NCBI RefSeq assembly: GCF_009711415.1
Contig: NZ_SMLZ01000107.1
Coordinates: 124,001-188,000 of the forward strand
From: Roseibium denhamense
GTDB taxonomy: Bacteria; Pseudomonadota; Alphaproteobacteria; Rhizobiales; Stappiaceae
DNA: 64,000 nt
Direction of reading: 5' to 3'
Of this stretch, positions 7,896-15,975 are shown one piece after another (within the stretch, counting starts at the first letter, position 1; every line of letters begins with the position of its first letter). Both the position numbers and the translations under genes were made by a program. The notes under the pieces were generated by a model. It had not been told where the DNA came from. It was given only the letters and a program-made list of their open reading frames with translations, and did no database searches.

Positions 7896-8828
7896 ATGAA
7901 ACCGTTCAAGAAAATTGCAATCGCTGCTCTGGCTGCAAGTGTCGCAGGCACTGCGCTCATGGCAGGTGTCCCGGCCTCCGCCCAGAACGGCGGTGCAGAT
8001 AGGGACGGGGGGCAGAATGTTCAACAGACTGATCAGCTGCGTATGGCTCATAAAAAAGGCCGTGGAGACGACAGCTGGGGCCGCGGACATGGCCGGGGCG
8101 GTTCTGAACGCGTTGAGAGGCTGTTCGAGCGCTTCGACGCGGATCAGGACGGCTCGATCACGGCCGCTGAGATCGAAAGCGTGCGATCTGACGCCTTTAC
8201 TTCTGCAGATACCGATGGCGATGGGGTCATTACGCTCGATGAGTTCAAGGCAGAGTTCCTGAACCGATCCAATGACCGGATGATCCGGGCCTTCCAGCGC
8301 ATGGACCGCGATGGCGACGGAACGATCACACAGGCTGAAGCCGATGCTGCTGCGAACCGCATGTTCAACCGTCTGGACCGGGACGGTAACGGGATCGTTG
8401 AATCCGTCCGCTCTGCGGGTGGTGAGGATCGCGGTGAGCGCCGCGGCCGGCGCGGTGGACAGGGCGCCATGTTCATGGGGTTGTTCGATGCAGACGGAAA
8501 TGGATCGGTCAGCCGCGAGGAGTTTGATGCAAAACGCGCCGAGTTGTTTGCACTGGCCGATACATCAGGGTCCGGGTCCTTCACGCTGGAAGAGTTCGGC
8601 CCGCTGTGGACAGCGTTAAACGAGCAGCGGATCGTCAAGATGTTCCAGCGCGCCGATGCGGACGGAAGTCTTGGCCTCACAGCTGAGGAACATGGACGCC
8701 AGGCCGATCACCTGATGGAGCGGGCTGACCGCAACAAGGACGGTGTCATCAGCAAAGCCGATTTTTCCCGCAGCGGAAAAGGCAAACATGGCGGCCACGG
8801 CAAAGGCGGGGATCACAAGCGCGGCTAA
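7896..8828 (+). CDS. Secreted protein with eight EF-hand-like loops
   Basis: A 310-residue exported protein. A signal peptide (MKPFKKIAIAALAASVAG..., cleavage near AQ30) is followed by a Gly/Arg-rich linker and EF-hand loops at about 81-92, 105-116, 137-148, 161-172, 198-209, 222-233, 254-265 and 278-289. Most keep Asp at 1, 3 and 5, Gly at 6 and an acidic residue at 12; the fourth lacks the acidic residue 12, and the sixth and seventh are degenerate. The tail is His/Gly/Lys-rich. It should bind several Ca2+ ions in the periplasm. The start ATG at 7896 is chosen for the signal peptide. Divergent from the two-component genes, which probably control it. Confidence 0.9.
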   Translation: MKPFKKIAIAALAASVAGTALMAGVPASAQNGGADRDGGQNVQQTDQLRMAHKKGRGDDSWGRGHGRGGSERVERLFERFDADQDGSITAAEIESVRSDAFTSADTDGDGVITLDEFKAEFLNRSNDRMIRAFQRMDRDGDGTITQAEADAAANRMFNRLDRDGNGIVESVRSAGGEDRGERRGRRGGQGAMFMGLFDADGNGSVSREEFDAKRAELFALADTSGSGSFTLEEFGPLWTALNEQRIVKMFQRADADGSLGLTAEEHGRQADHLMERADRNKDGVISKADFSRSGKGKHGGHGKGGDHKRG

Positions 8829-8909
8829 TGCTTGCCGCGCCTGGCGAAAAAGCCGGAGCGCTGTACGATCTCTGGGCATCCCCTGTCTTAATCCCGGAGA
8901 TCACCTTGA

Positions 8910-8936
8910 GGGAGCTGCCCTGCAGCTCCCTTTTTT
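8910..8936 (+). terminator. Rho-independent terminator of the EF-hand gene
   Basis: GGGAGCTGC (8910-8918) and GCAGCTCCC (8922-8930) form a perfect 9-bp stem with a 3-nt loop followed by TTTTTT. Confidence 0.9.
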
Positions 8937-8987
8937 GTTCGACTATCTCCCGTTACGGGATCGCAACACTTTTGGGCGAGGCTGACA

Positions 8988-10001
8988 ATGACAAGCGAGC
9001 GCGGGGGACCCATGGCCAAGCCAACTCTGAAAGACTTTGTTGCTGCGAAGATTTCGGCGGGGGAGAGGATTGAGGATGATGATGTCCTCACCCTGAGACG
9101 ATACATCTATGGCGATATGGTTGTGTCGGCCGATGAGGCCTCAGCGCTATTTCGTTTGAACAACGCCAAACTGCCGGCAACTGACAGCTGGCACCACCTT
9201 TTCCCTGAGGCCATTGGCGACATATTGGTCAATCAGGTGCGCCCCGAAGGGTATGTCTCGGAGGAAAACGCTGCCTGGCTTATCGGTCAGGTCACTGCGG
9301 ATGGCCATATCTGCACGGCCAACGAACTGGAAGCGGTGCTCAAGGTTCTGGAGAAGGCACGTCAAGCGCCGGCAAGCCTGGAACAATTCGCTCTGCAAAC
9401 CGTTGCCTCGTCTGTGATCAGCGGCGACGGACCGACCCGGCATGGCAAGGCCCTTAAGCCCGGCGTGATATCTGACGCCGAAGTTGAACTGCTGCGCCGT
9501 GTTCTGTATGCGGGCGCCGGATGCGGCGGGATCGCTGTTTCGAAAGCAGAAGCCGAAGTGCTATTCGACCTCAACGATGCGACCATTGAAGCTGAGAATT
9601 CACCGGCCTGGTCGGAATTATTTGCAAAAGCCGTTGCGAATTACATGATGGCCATGTCCGGCTACACGCCGCCGCCCCGCGACGTGGCGCTTGCGAGAGA
9701 AGACTGGCTTGCCCAGCCTGGCGGCTTTCAGGGGGGGATTGCAGGTTTCTTCAAATCCATGTTTGGCGGCGGACCAGATGAAGCCGTATCTTCAGATCCG
9801 TTCGCGGACCGCGGCGCTGCCATGAGCGCGGAAATTGCCGCCAATGAAGTCGTGACTGCTGTAGAGGCCGGTTGGCTGATTGACCGGATCGGCCGGGATG
9901 GGCTTTTGCACGAAAACGAGAAAGCGCTGTTGCGCTTCATCCAGCAGGAGAGCCCGGACATTCATCCGGCTCTCAGACCGTTGATGGACCGGGCGCTATA
10001 G
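8988..10001 (+). CDS. Conserved hypothetical protein with an internal duplication
   Basis: A 337-residue soluble protein without signal peptide or membrane helix. Two segments look like copies of one another: residues about 37-85 (LRRYIYGDMVVSADEASALF, then LNNAKLP and FPEAIGDILVNQ) and about 172-225 (LRRVLYAG...VSKAEAEVLFDLND, then W-ELFAKAVANYMM). Each copy is followed by a short helical segment (AAWLIGQVTADGHICTANE; AGWLIDRIGRDGLLHENE), so the repeat may be longer. The pattern of short acidic helices recalls TerB/calcium-binding-like folds, but I cannot assign a family. The start may instead be ATG 9012, which has a GGGGG-type ribosome site. Confidence 0.8.
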   Translation: MTSERGGPMAKPTLKDFVAAKISAGERIEDDDVLTLRRYIYGDMVVSADEASALFRLNNAKLPATDSWHHLFPEAIGDILVNQVRPEGYVSEENAAWLIGQVTADGHICTANELEAVLKVLEKARQAPASLEQFALQTVASSVISGDGPTRHGKALKPGVISDAEVELLRRVLYAGAGCGGIAVSKAEAEVLFDLNDATIEAENSPAWSELFAKAVANYMMAMSGYTPPPRDVALAREDWLAQPGGFQGGIAGFFKSMFGGGPDEAVSSDPFADRGAAMSAEIAANEVVTAVEAGWLIDRIGRDGLLHENEKALLRFIQQESPDIHPALRPLMDRAL

Positions 10002-10008
10002 CGGGGAG

Positions 10009-10608
10009 TTATTCAACCCGCATCGCTTCGGTCTCGATGGTTATCCGGACATCATCGCCGACGAAGCCGTTCTCCACGGCATACATCATTCCGAAATCGC
10101 TGCGTTTCACTGTGCCGGTTGCACTGATGCCGAGCGTGAACCGGCTGTGCCCGAACGGATAGTCGGCCGCCTTGTTCAAGGTGACATCCAGCGTCACCGG
10201 CTTGGTGACCCCAAGAAGCGTCAAATCACCCGTAACCGTGCCAGAGGTTTCGCTTTCGGGCGATGCGCTGACACCTGTAAACGTCATGACGGGATAGGTT
10301 TCGACGTTCAGAAAATCAGCGTTTTTGACGTGGTTGTCCCGCGCTTCATTGAAGGATTCCACGCTGGCTGTCTGGACTGTCACCGAAAGGTCCGACAGTT
10401 CCTGTGTTTCCATGTCATAGGTGAATGTGCCGTCAAACTCGAGAAACAAGCCGAGCGTATCTGCGTATCCGAGGTGGTCGACCATGAACGAGATCGTTGT
10501 GTGTTCCGGATCCAGTTCATATTGGTGCGGCTCCGCTGCCGCCGTCAGTGTATACAAGGGAAGGGCGAGACCAGCCAGAAGAAACGGCAAGCTTTGACGT
10601 GGCAGCAT
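10009..10608 (-). CDS. YceI-family periplasmic protein
   Basis: A 199-residue exported protein of the YceI lipocalin-like family, whose barrels bind long polyisoprenoid or similar lipids in the periplasm. After a signal peptide (about residues 1-25, ending TAAAEP) come the family hallmarks: YELDPEHTTISFMVDHLGY, the central NHVKNADFLNVETYPVMTF, GDLTLLGVTKPVTLDV and the closing DFGMMYAVENGFVGDDVRI. Start ATG at 10608 is preferred over 10620 because GAGG lies 8 bp upstream of it. It converges on the preceding hypothetical gene, with a 7-bp gap. Confidence 0.92.
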   Translation of the reverse strand: MLPRQSLPFLLAGLALPLYTLTAAAEPHQYELDPEHTTISFMVDHLGYADTLGLFLEFDGTFTYDMETQELSDLSVTVQTASVESFNEARDNHVKNADFLNVETYPVMTFTGVSASPESETSGTVTGDLTLLGVTKPVTLDVTLNKAADYPFGHSRFTLGISATGTVKRSDFGMMYAVENGFVGDDVRITIETEAMRVE

Positions 10609-10839
10609 GGAGATCCTCATGGGTTGCACTTGGAGCGGTGTTCCTAGGTTGTGGATGTAATGCTCTTCGCGGGCACGGCAAGCACATCTCACAAAGCGGC
10701 GGTTCATTCCGCGCAGCTGCGGGTTTACCAAGTGGCAGATAAGCAAAAATTTCCTGTTGCACCTGATGGCAAATCGGCGCATATACTCCGTGCCCAAATT
10801 CGCACGTGCCCGTGGTCGTTCATGGGGTTTCACTGAAAT

Positions 10840-11223
10840 CTCTTAAGGGGTAGCTGCCGCAAAAAACCGCCAAGGGGCGGGGCAGTAAATCCGGACGGCT
10901 TAAAGCAACGACGTAAGAGGGCCCTTTTGGTCTCTGCCGGGGTTTCCAACCTCCGGGGTAACAGAAGAGGCACTTGTTACATCCTTGCCCGACGTGCGGT
11001 TCGGTCTTCCCGATCCAATCAACGGCATCCCGACGCGGGAAAGCTCTGCGATCGCTGCATATTTGGCAGACGCATAGCCCAACCGTCGCTGTTATGAAGC
11101 ATCCGCCCTCCGGTTCCATCCCGGGGCGAGACGGGCGCACATATGCAGCATCCTGCGACGTGACACTGCAGCGTCCAAGCCACTTTGAGGGCCTGCAGCC
11201 AGATTTGAGAGGGGGCTTCCCCA
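10840..11223 (+). ncRNA. Long structured leader of the ornithine decarboxylase gene, candidate speF RNA motif
   Basis: About 380 bp without a convincing gene precede the decarboxylase start. The speF motif is an established conserved leader upstream of ornithine decarboxylase genes in Alphaproteobacteria. In this sequence a two-tier hairpin is visible: CTGCC (10854-10858) pairs with GGCAG (10881-10885), and inside it CCGCC (10867-10871) pairs with GGCGG (10876-10880). A second GC-rich stem lies around 10938-10957. I could not align it to the Rfam model, so the assignment rests on gene context, length and visible stems. Confidence 0.6.
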
Positions 11224-12354
11224 ATGAGCGACCGTATCCGCGAATTCCTGCGCCGCCGTGACGAAGACGGACCTTGTGTTGTTGTTGACCTTGATATCGT
11301 CCGTGACAATTTCGAGGCCTTCGCAAAGTCCTTGCCGGACACCTCCGTCTATTACGCAGTCAAAGCCAACCCGGCTCCGGAAATCCTGTCGCTTTTGGAA
11401 ACCCTTGGCTCGTCGTTCGATTGCGCCTCAGTCGGCGAAATCGAGATGGTTCTGGCAACTGGCGCCTCGGCTGACCGCATTTCCTATGGCAACACCATCA
11501 AGAAGGAGAAGGACATTGCGCGAGCATACCAACACGGTGTCCGTCTTTTCGCCGTCGACTGCGTCGAAGAAGTGGAAAAAATCGCCCGCGTTGCCCCTGG
11601 CGCCCGCGTCTTCTGCCGTGTCCTGTGCGACGGCGTCGGCGCAGAATGGCCGCTCTCCCGCAAATTCGGATGTGACCCTGCAATGGCCCCGGATGTGCTC
11701 GAACATGCCCACCGGCTCGGCCTCCAGGCCTATGGCGTCTCCTTCCATGTCGGCTCTCAGCAAGCCAACCTCTCAGCGTGGGATTTCGCTCTCGCCATGG
11801 CAGCCGGCGTCTTCCAAGAAATGGCGCTTCGCGGCATCGAACTGAAGATGGTCAATATGGGTGGCGGGTTCCCGACCCGCTATCTGAAAGACGTTCCAGG
11901 TGTTCCGACCTATGGCGAGGCGATCTTCGGAGCATTGAAAAAGCACTTCGGCAACCGGTTGCCGTCGACCATCATCGAGCCGGGCCGCGGTATGGTCGGC
12001 AACGCCGGCATGATCGAAGCCGAAGTGGTTCTGATTTCGAAAAAGTCTGATGCCGATGAAGTGCGCTGGGTCTATCTGGACATCGGTATGTTCAACGGTC
12101 TCGCCGAAACAATGGACGAGGCAATCCGCTATCCGATCAAGACCGGTCACGACGGAGACGTAACGGCTCCTTGCGTGTTGGCCGGACCGACCTGCGACAG
12201 TGTCGACGTTCTATATGAAAAGACGCCATATGAGCTGCCAGTGAGCCTTTCCATTGGGGACAAGGTACTCATCGAGGCAACCGGTGCCTATACAACGACC
12301 TATTCGTCCGTCGGCTTCAACGGTTTCGCGCCTCTGGCGTCCTACGTCATCTGA
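11224..12354 (+). CDS. speF: Ornithine (lysine/ornithine) decarboxylase, PLP fold III
   Basis: A 376-residue decarboxylase of the eukaryotic-like, alanine-racemase-fold group, making putrescine from ornithine in the cytoplasm. The PLP lysine is Lys47 in YYAVKANP; the glycine-rich phosphate loop is NMGGGFP (about 210-216), EPGRGMVG follows, and the second active-site motif GPTCDSVDVLY carries the catalytic Cys. Length and motifs match alphaproteobacterial ODC; some relatives also take lysine. It follows a long leader that probably regulates it, and is followed after 11 bp by a GNAT gene that now carries a frameshift. Confidence 0.93.
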   Translation: MSDRIREFLRRRDEDGPCVVVDLDIVRDNFEAFAKSLPDTSVYYAVKANPAPEILSLLETLGSSFDCASVGEIEMVLATGASADRISYGNTIKKEKDIARAYQHGVRLFAVDCVEEVEKIARVAPGARVFCRVLCDGVGAEWPLSRKFGCDPAMAPDVLEHAHRLGLQAYGVSFHVGSQQANLSAWDFALAMAAGVFQEMALRGIELKMVNMGGGFPTRYLKDVPGVPTYGEAIFGALKKHFGNRLPSTIIEPGRGMVGNAGMIEAEVVLISKKSDADEVRWVYLDIGMFNGLAETMDEAIRYPIKTGHDGDVTAPCVLAGPTCDSVDVLYEKTPYELPVSLSIGDKVLIEATGAYTTTYSSVGFNGFAPLASYVI

Positions 12355-12365
12355 GGCATCGATCC

Positions 12366-12921
12366 ATGATCGACATTGTGGACGAGGCGCTGGAGCATGC
12401 CAGCGCCCGGGAGCGCCTGCTTGACGCAAGCTTTGGACCTGACCGGCGGCTGAAGACATCGGAACGCCTTCGGACAGGCCGCCTTCCTGTCTTTGCATTC
12501 GCGGCCTTGGACGAGACCGGAATGCTGGTCGGGACGGTCCGGCTTTGGTCTGTTGCCGATCCGAACGGACGTCAAACCTTGTTGCTGGGGCCTTTGGCGG
12601 TTGCGCAGGGGTGCCGGGGGCAAAAGGTTGGTGACCGTCTGATGCGCCATGCGCTGAACCAGGCGGTTATCCACGGACATGGATCGGTTATTCTTGTCGG
12701 TTGATGCGCCTTATTATGCCCGCTTCGGATTTGAACCGGACAAACTCGGCAAGGTCGAACTGCCTGGGCCGGTGGACTATGGCCGGTTTCTAGGGATCGA
12801 GCTCTCACCAGGGCATCTGGCTCCGCTCAAGGGTGAGCTGTCTGCCAATGGCTGCCTGGATTCGGTTCATGTATCCCATCCAACGGGCGGTACCATGCCG
12901 GTTTTCAGGCGCGCGCAATAG
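12366..12921 (+). pseudogene. GNAT N-acetyltransferase, frameshifted
   Basis: Two overlapping frames together spell one GNAT protein. The first (12366-12704) carries the acetyl-CoA region LLLGPLAVAQGCRGQKVGDRLMRHAL and then reads ...GSVILVG followed by TGA. The second frame continues with DAPYYARFGFEPDKLGKVELPGP to 12921, exactly the expected continuation (VILVG-DAPYYARFGF). One extra T at about 12701-12702 (GTC GGT T GAT GCG) explains the shift. Either the gene is broken or this is a sequencing error. The intact protein would be about 184 residues, co-transcribed with ornithine decarboxylase, so a polyamine-related acceptor is possible. Confidence 0.8.
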
Positions 12922-12943
12922 CCGTCAACCTGGCAACGGTCTA

Positions 12944-14755
12944 TCATTCGCTCAGGCGGATGACTTCAACCGGCTCGGTCCGCCCCTTCACATGGTGCGG
13001 ACCGATCTCCTGGCGGCCAAAGGTCTCTGGCAAGCCTTCCTCGACTTCCTTTGAAGCCAGAATGATGACCTCGGCAGAGGGATCAATCTCTTTTCCGAGG
13101 CTTTCCAGCCGTGCCGCGACGTTCACCGTGTCGCCAATGACCGTATAGTTGACCCGTTCTGGGGCCCCGATATCGCCAACAACAAGCGGTCCGACATGGA
13201 TTCCGACGCGGATACGGACGGGCGGCTTTCCATTTTGCCTGCGGATCAAATTGTCGGCGCGCACTGCTGCCGAGATTGCAACGGCCGCCTTTGCTGCTGG
13301 AACGGCTGGAGCATCAAGGGTTTCCGGAGCCCCCCAAAAAGCCATGACCGCATCACCAATATACTTGTCGATCGTGCCGTTTTGCCGGGTGATCTCCGCT
13401 CCGATCAAAGAGAGGTGGTGATTTACAAAGGCGGCTGTTTCACTTGCCGTCATTCCTTCTGAAACGGCGGTGTAGCCGGCAATATCCGTGAACAGCACGG
13501 CAACATCCCGCTCCTCCGGCGGGCTCTCGGTTCGTCCCTCCGTCATAAGCCGTTTCACCAGCGACGTTGGAACATAGCGGTTGAAGGCCGCAAGCCCCCC
13601 GACCATCGCATTGAACCCGGTGGCGAGATCGTCCAGCTCCCGGATCCTGCTTTTGGGAAGCGGCTTGACGGTGCCAAGATTGAGCCGCGCAACGTCCTTT
13701 GCTGAAGTGGCAGCTCTTTGGATTGGCAGAGCAATTCGGCGCGCGAGAACAACCGAGCCGATTAGCGACATCAGCAGCAGGGCGGTTGCAATCGCAAGCG
13801 CGACAAAGAGCTGGTGCACGGGCTGGTCAAGGAACTCTGCAGGAAAATGAACGCCGATCCGGACCGGGAGGCCCTTGAGCTCTTCATTCTTGCGTTCGAC
13901 AATCAAGAAGCGTTTCTCATCATCGCTGGTGTAGCCCGACATCAGGTCGAGGTCTTGGGCAATGTCAAAGAGATGGCTCTGCTCGTCCCGCAAATCGTGA
14001 AACCCGGCGAGAAAATCATCCGGGGCATTGGAGACGCCGATCAAGGGTGTGTCTGCACTCAGATCCTCGTATTTTTCGTGAAGATCGGGATGCGCAATGA
14101 TTTCCGTTGAACCTTCCCGCATCAGAAAAACGGTGATGTCATCCGTTGATATGTACCAGGTGATGTCGGACATCCGATGGAGCGACATGCCTATGAAGGC
14201 GGCGCCGGATGGCTTACCTTTTTGGCGCAAAGGACGCACATAGACAAAATAGGTGTGGTTCCGCTCTGCCAGATAAATCGGATCGCTCCAGAACGGTGTT
14301 TCGTCCTGTTCCGCCTGCTTCAGTAGGGTCGCGAATTGCGGAAGGTCTTTTGGAATATCGATATCCCCTCCTTCAAACCGTCCATCAGCGTCGCCGCGGT
14401 CGACTTCGATACCTTTGCCTTCGCTGTTAACGACACTGATGAAGGAGACCTGTTCCATGGGCGCGAGCGCACCGAACAGATAGGCCTCGATATCTGCGCT
14501 GTCGGCTGGGTCAATGGTATTGCGGTCCAGGGCATTCGCCGTGTAGTCGCCGGTGACGATGACCGCATGGAGTTGTTCGATGAATGCGGTTTCCGCGCCA
14601 TCCATGCCCAGGTCGACCAGATCGCCGCCCATGCGCCGGATGATCTCTTCCATGGTGACTGTTTGTACCATCAGCACCAGGGCGGCTGTGACCACGACGA
14701 ATGCGCCGATGGTGCTGGCAAGCGTTGGGGTGATGCGAAGATTGAGCCGGTTCAT
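12944..14755 (-). CDS. Membrane adenylate/guanylate cyclase with periplasmic sensor and HAMP
   Basis: A 603-residue class III nucleotide cyclase. TM1 (about residues 10-32) is followed by a large periplasmic sensor with Cache-like features (IYLAERNHTYFVYVRPLRQKGKPSGAAFIGMSL), TM2 near 320-345, a HAMP region, and the catalytic domain (about 400-590). The metal-binding Asp residues are in VLFTDIAGYT and in DKYIGDAVMAFWGAP; the transition-state Asn/Arg are in GDTVNVAARLES. The ATP-or-GTP choice cannot be settled by eye. ATG at 14755 is preferred over the upstream frame because of the AGAGTGAG before it. Confidence 0.93.
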   Translation of the reverse strand: MNRLNLRITPTLASTIGAFVVVTAALVLMVQTVTMEEIIRRMGGDLVDLGMDGAETAFIEQLHAVIVTGDYTANALDRNTIDPADSADIEAYLFGALAPMEQVSFISVVNSEGKGIEVDRGDADGRFEGGDIDIPKDLPQFATLLKQAEQDETPFWSDPIYLAERNHTYFVYVRPLRQKGKPSGAAFIGMSLHRMSDITWYISTDDITVFLMREGSTEIIAHPDLHEKYEDLSADTPLIGVSNAPDDFLAGFHDLRDEQSHLFDIAQDLDLMSGYTSDDEKRFLIVERKNEELKGLPVRIGVHFPAEFLDQPVHQLFVALAIATALLLMSLIGSVVLARRIALPIQRAATSAKDVARLNLGTVKPLPKSRIRELDDLATGFNAMVGGLAAFNRYVPTSLVKRLMTEGRTESPPEERDVAVLFTDIAGYTAVSEGMTASETAAFVNHHLSLIGAEITRQNGTIDKYIGDAVMAFWGAPETLDAPAVPAAKAAVAISAAVRADNLIRRQNGKPPVRIRVGIHVGPLVVGDIGAPERVNYTVIGDTVNVAARLESLGKEIDPSAEVIILASKEVEEGLPETFGRQEIGPHHVKGRTEPVEVIRLSE

Positions 14756-14799
14756 GGGCTCACTCTTAGCATACAAGGGCGGTTTGTAACCGGGTCCAG

Positions 14800-15795
14800 T
14801 TATGTGACCGCGAATACGTCCGAACCGTAGATGCGCAAACGGCTGATAAGGCTCTCGATACTGCTGAGGCGGGTTTCGATGTTGGACTGAGCTGAGCTTA
14901 GTAGCCTTGTCGTATTTTGAACTTCACTTTGGCTCATTTCGACCTCCGCATTGTGCATCTGTGCAAATGCGTTCTCTAACGAGAGCGCCGTCTTGTTGAG
15001 CTTCACGGTCTCTATGAGGTCCATGTCGTACTTCTTCATGTTGAACGCACCAACTTTGATGCCGACATCCATAGCAGTCACTGCCAGTGCGAATGGCTTT
15101 ATTGAAAACTCAGCCGTTCCATTCAGTGTGAACACGCCTCCATAATTGAACTCCGTCTTCAATCCGCCGGTTGTGAGGTGCTTGTATCCTTCGACAATCG
15201 ATGTCGATTTGCCGATAACTTTCGAGTACTTGTTGCCATGGATTGTATCTGCGGCCTCGTTAGCGATGATCTTGTCTTCGTTTTCAATGCGTTGAATGAG
15301 TGTTCCGCTTCCATTTCCGGCGGACAACACGATGTCGCGCCCCGGCCCGCTTTCGATCGTGACTTCGCCCAATTCGGAGCGGATCGAGATATCGTCTTCG
15401 ACTGCAAGCGTGTAGTTGCCGTCGACATCGTCGTGCTTGTCGCCGAGCACCTGAGTATACATCCGCTCGCCCGCCTTGATCAGCACCCTGCCGTCGCAGG
15501 ACATCAATATGCCCTTGCTTCCCTGTGTGCCGCCAGCTGCCTGATCGAGAGCCTCCTGGCGCGATCTGGAATCAGCAATGTGTTCCAATGGGTAATAGTT
15601 ATCCTGGTCCTGTGCCGGATTTTGAGAATCGGCCTGATCTGCGGCGGTTTCTTCCACATCGGAAAACTCACCCAGCCTCAGGAAAGCACCGAGTTTGTTA
15701 TCGTTGGCTGTGTTCTGGTCTTCGCCGCCGGTCTTGGGGACATAGAAATAGACACTGCTGCCCGAGTAATGATTTTTGTTCTCGCCAATCGGCAT
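14800..15795 (-). CDS. Orphan phage/T6SS spike-like (gp5C/VgrG C-terminal-like) protein
   Basis: A 331-residue protein without signal peptide. Residues 95-160 have VgrG-like beta repeats (ILMSCDGRVLIKAGER, then LGEVTIESGPGRDIVLSAGNG). Residues 183-211 show four octads with Gly at 187, 195, 203 and 211 and a hydrophobic residue or Thr two positions earlier (TIHG, KVIG, SIVEG, TTGG), the VxGxxxxx pattern of the T4 gp5 needle. The last 60 residues look like a coiled coil. No VgrG base, sheath or baseplate gene is nearby. I prefer ATG 15795, preceded by AAGAGG, over TTG 15813. Codon bias seems more AT-rich than its neighbours. Confidence 0.65.
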   Translation of the reverse strand: MPIGENKNHYSGSSVYFYVPKTGGEDQNTANDNKLGAFLRLGEFSDVEETAADQADSQNPAQDQDNYYPLEHIADSRSRQEALDQAAGGTQGSKGILMSCDGRVLIKAGERMYTQVLGDKHDDVDGNYTLAVEDDISIRSELGEVTIESGPGRDIVLSAGNGSGTLIQRIENEDKIIANEAADTIHGNKYSKVIGKSTSIVEGYKHLTTGGLKTEFNYGGVFTLNGTAEFSIKPFALAVTAMDVGIKVGAFNMKKYDMDLIETVKLNKTALSLENAFAQMHNAEVEMSQSEVQNTTRLLSSAQSNIETRLSSIESLISRLRIYGSDVFAVT

Positions 15796-15919
15796 GTCCG
15801 GCCTCTTACCCAATTCACTTCAGGAGAGAATTGATAAGGTGTGTAAATAGTATTTGCAACTTTTAGATGATTTTCCTCTTAGCGCCACCGTTCGGCGCCA
15901 CTGGAATTGGAGTTAAAAA

Positions 15920-15950
15920 AACCGCGATCCAACGGACCGCGGTTTTTATC
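15920..15950. terminator. Terminator between the spike-like gene and the SulP gene
   Basis: AACCGCG (15920-15926) and CGCGGTT (15938-15944) form a 7-bp stem with A-run on the left and T-run on the right. On the minus strand the A-run (15915-15921) becomes the T tract, so it would end the SulP transcript. Confidence 0.8.
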
Positions 15951-15975
15951 AAATGACGGGCGTTCCAATTGCGTG

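Noticed and set aside
12366-12921. Programmed frameshift in the GNAT gene
   Set aside because: No slippery run, Shine-Dalgarno-like stimulator or pseudoknot is seen around 12700; a one-base insertion or read error is simpler.
15920-15950. Hairpin as an attachment site or recombination site
   Set aside because: The A/T runs on both sides make it an ordinary terminator.
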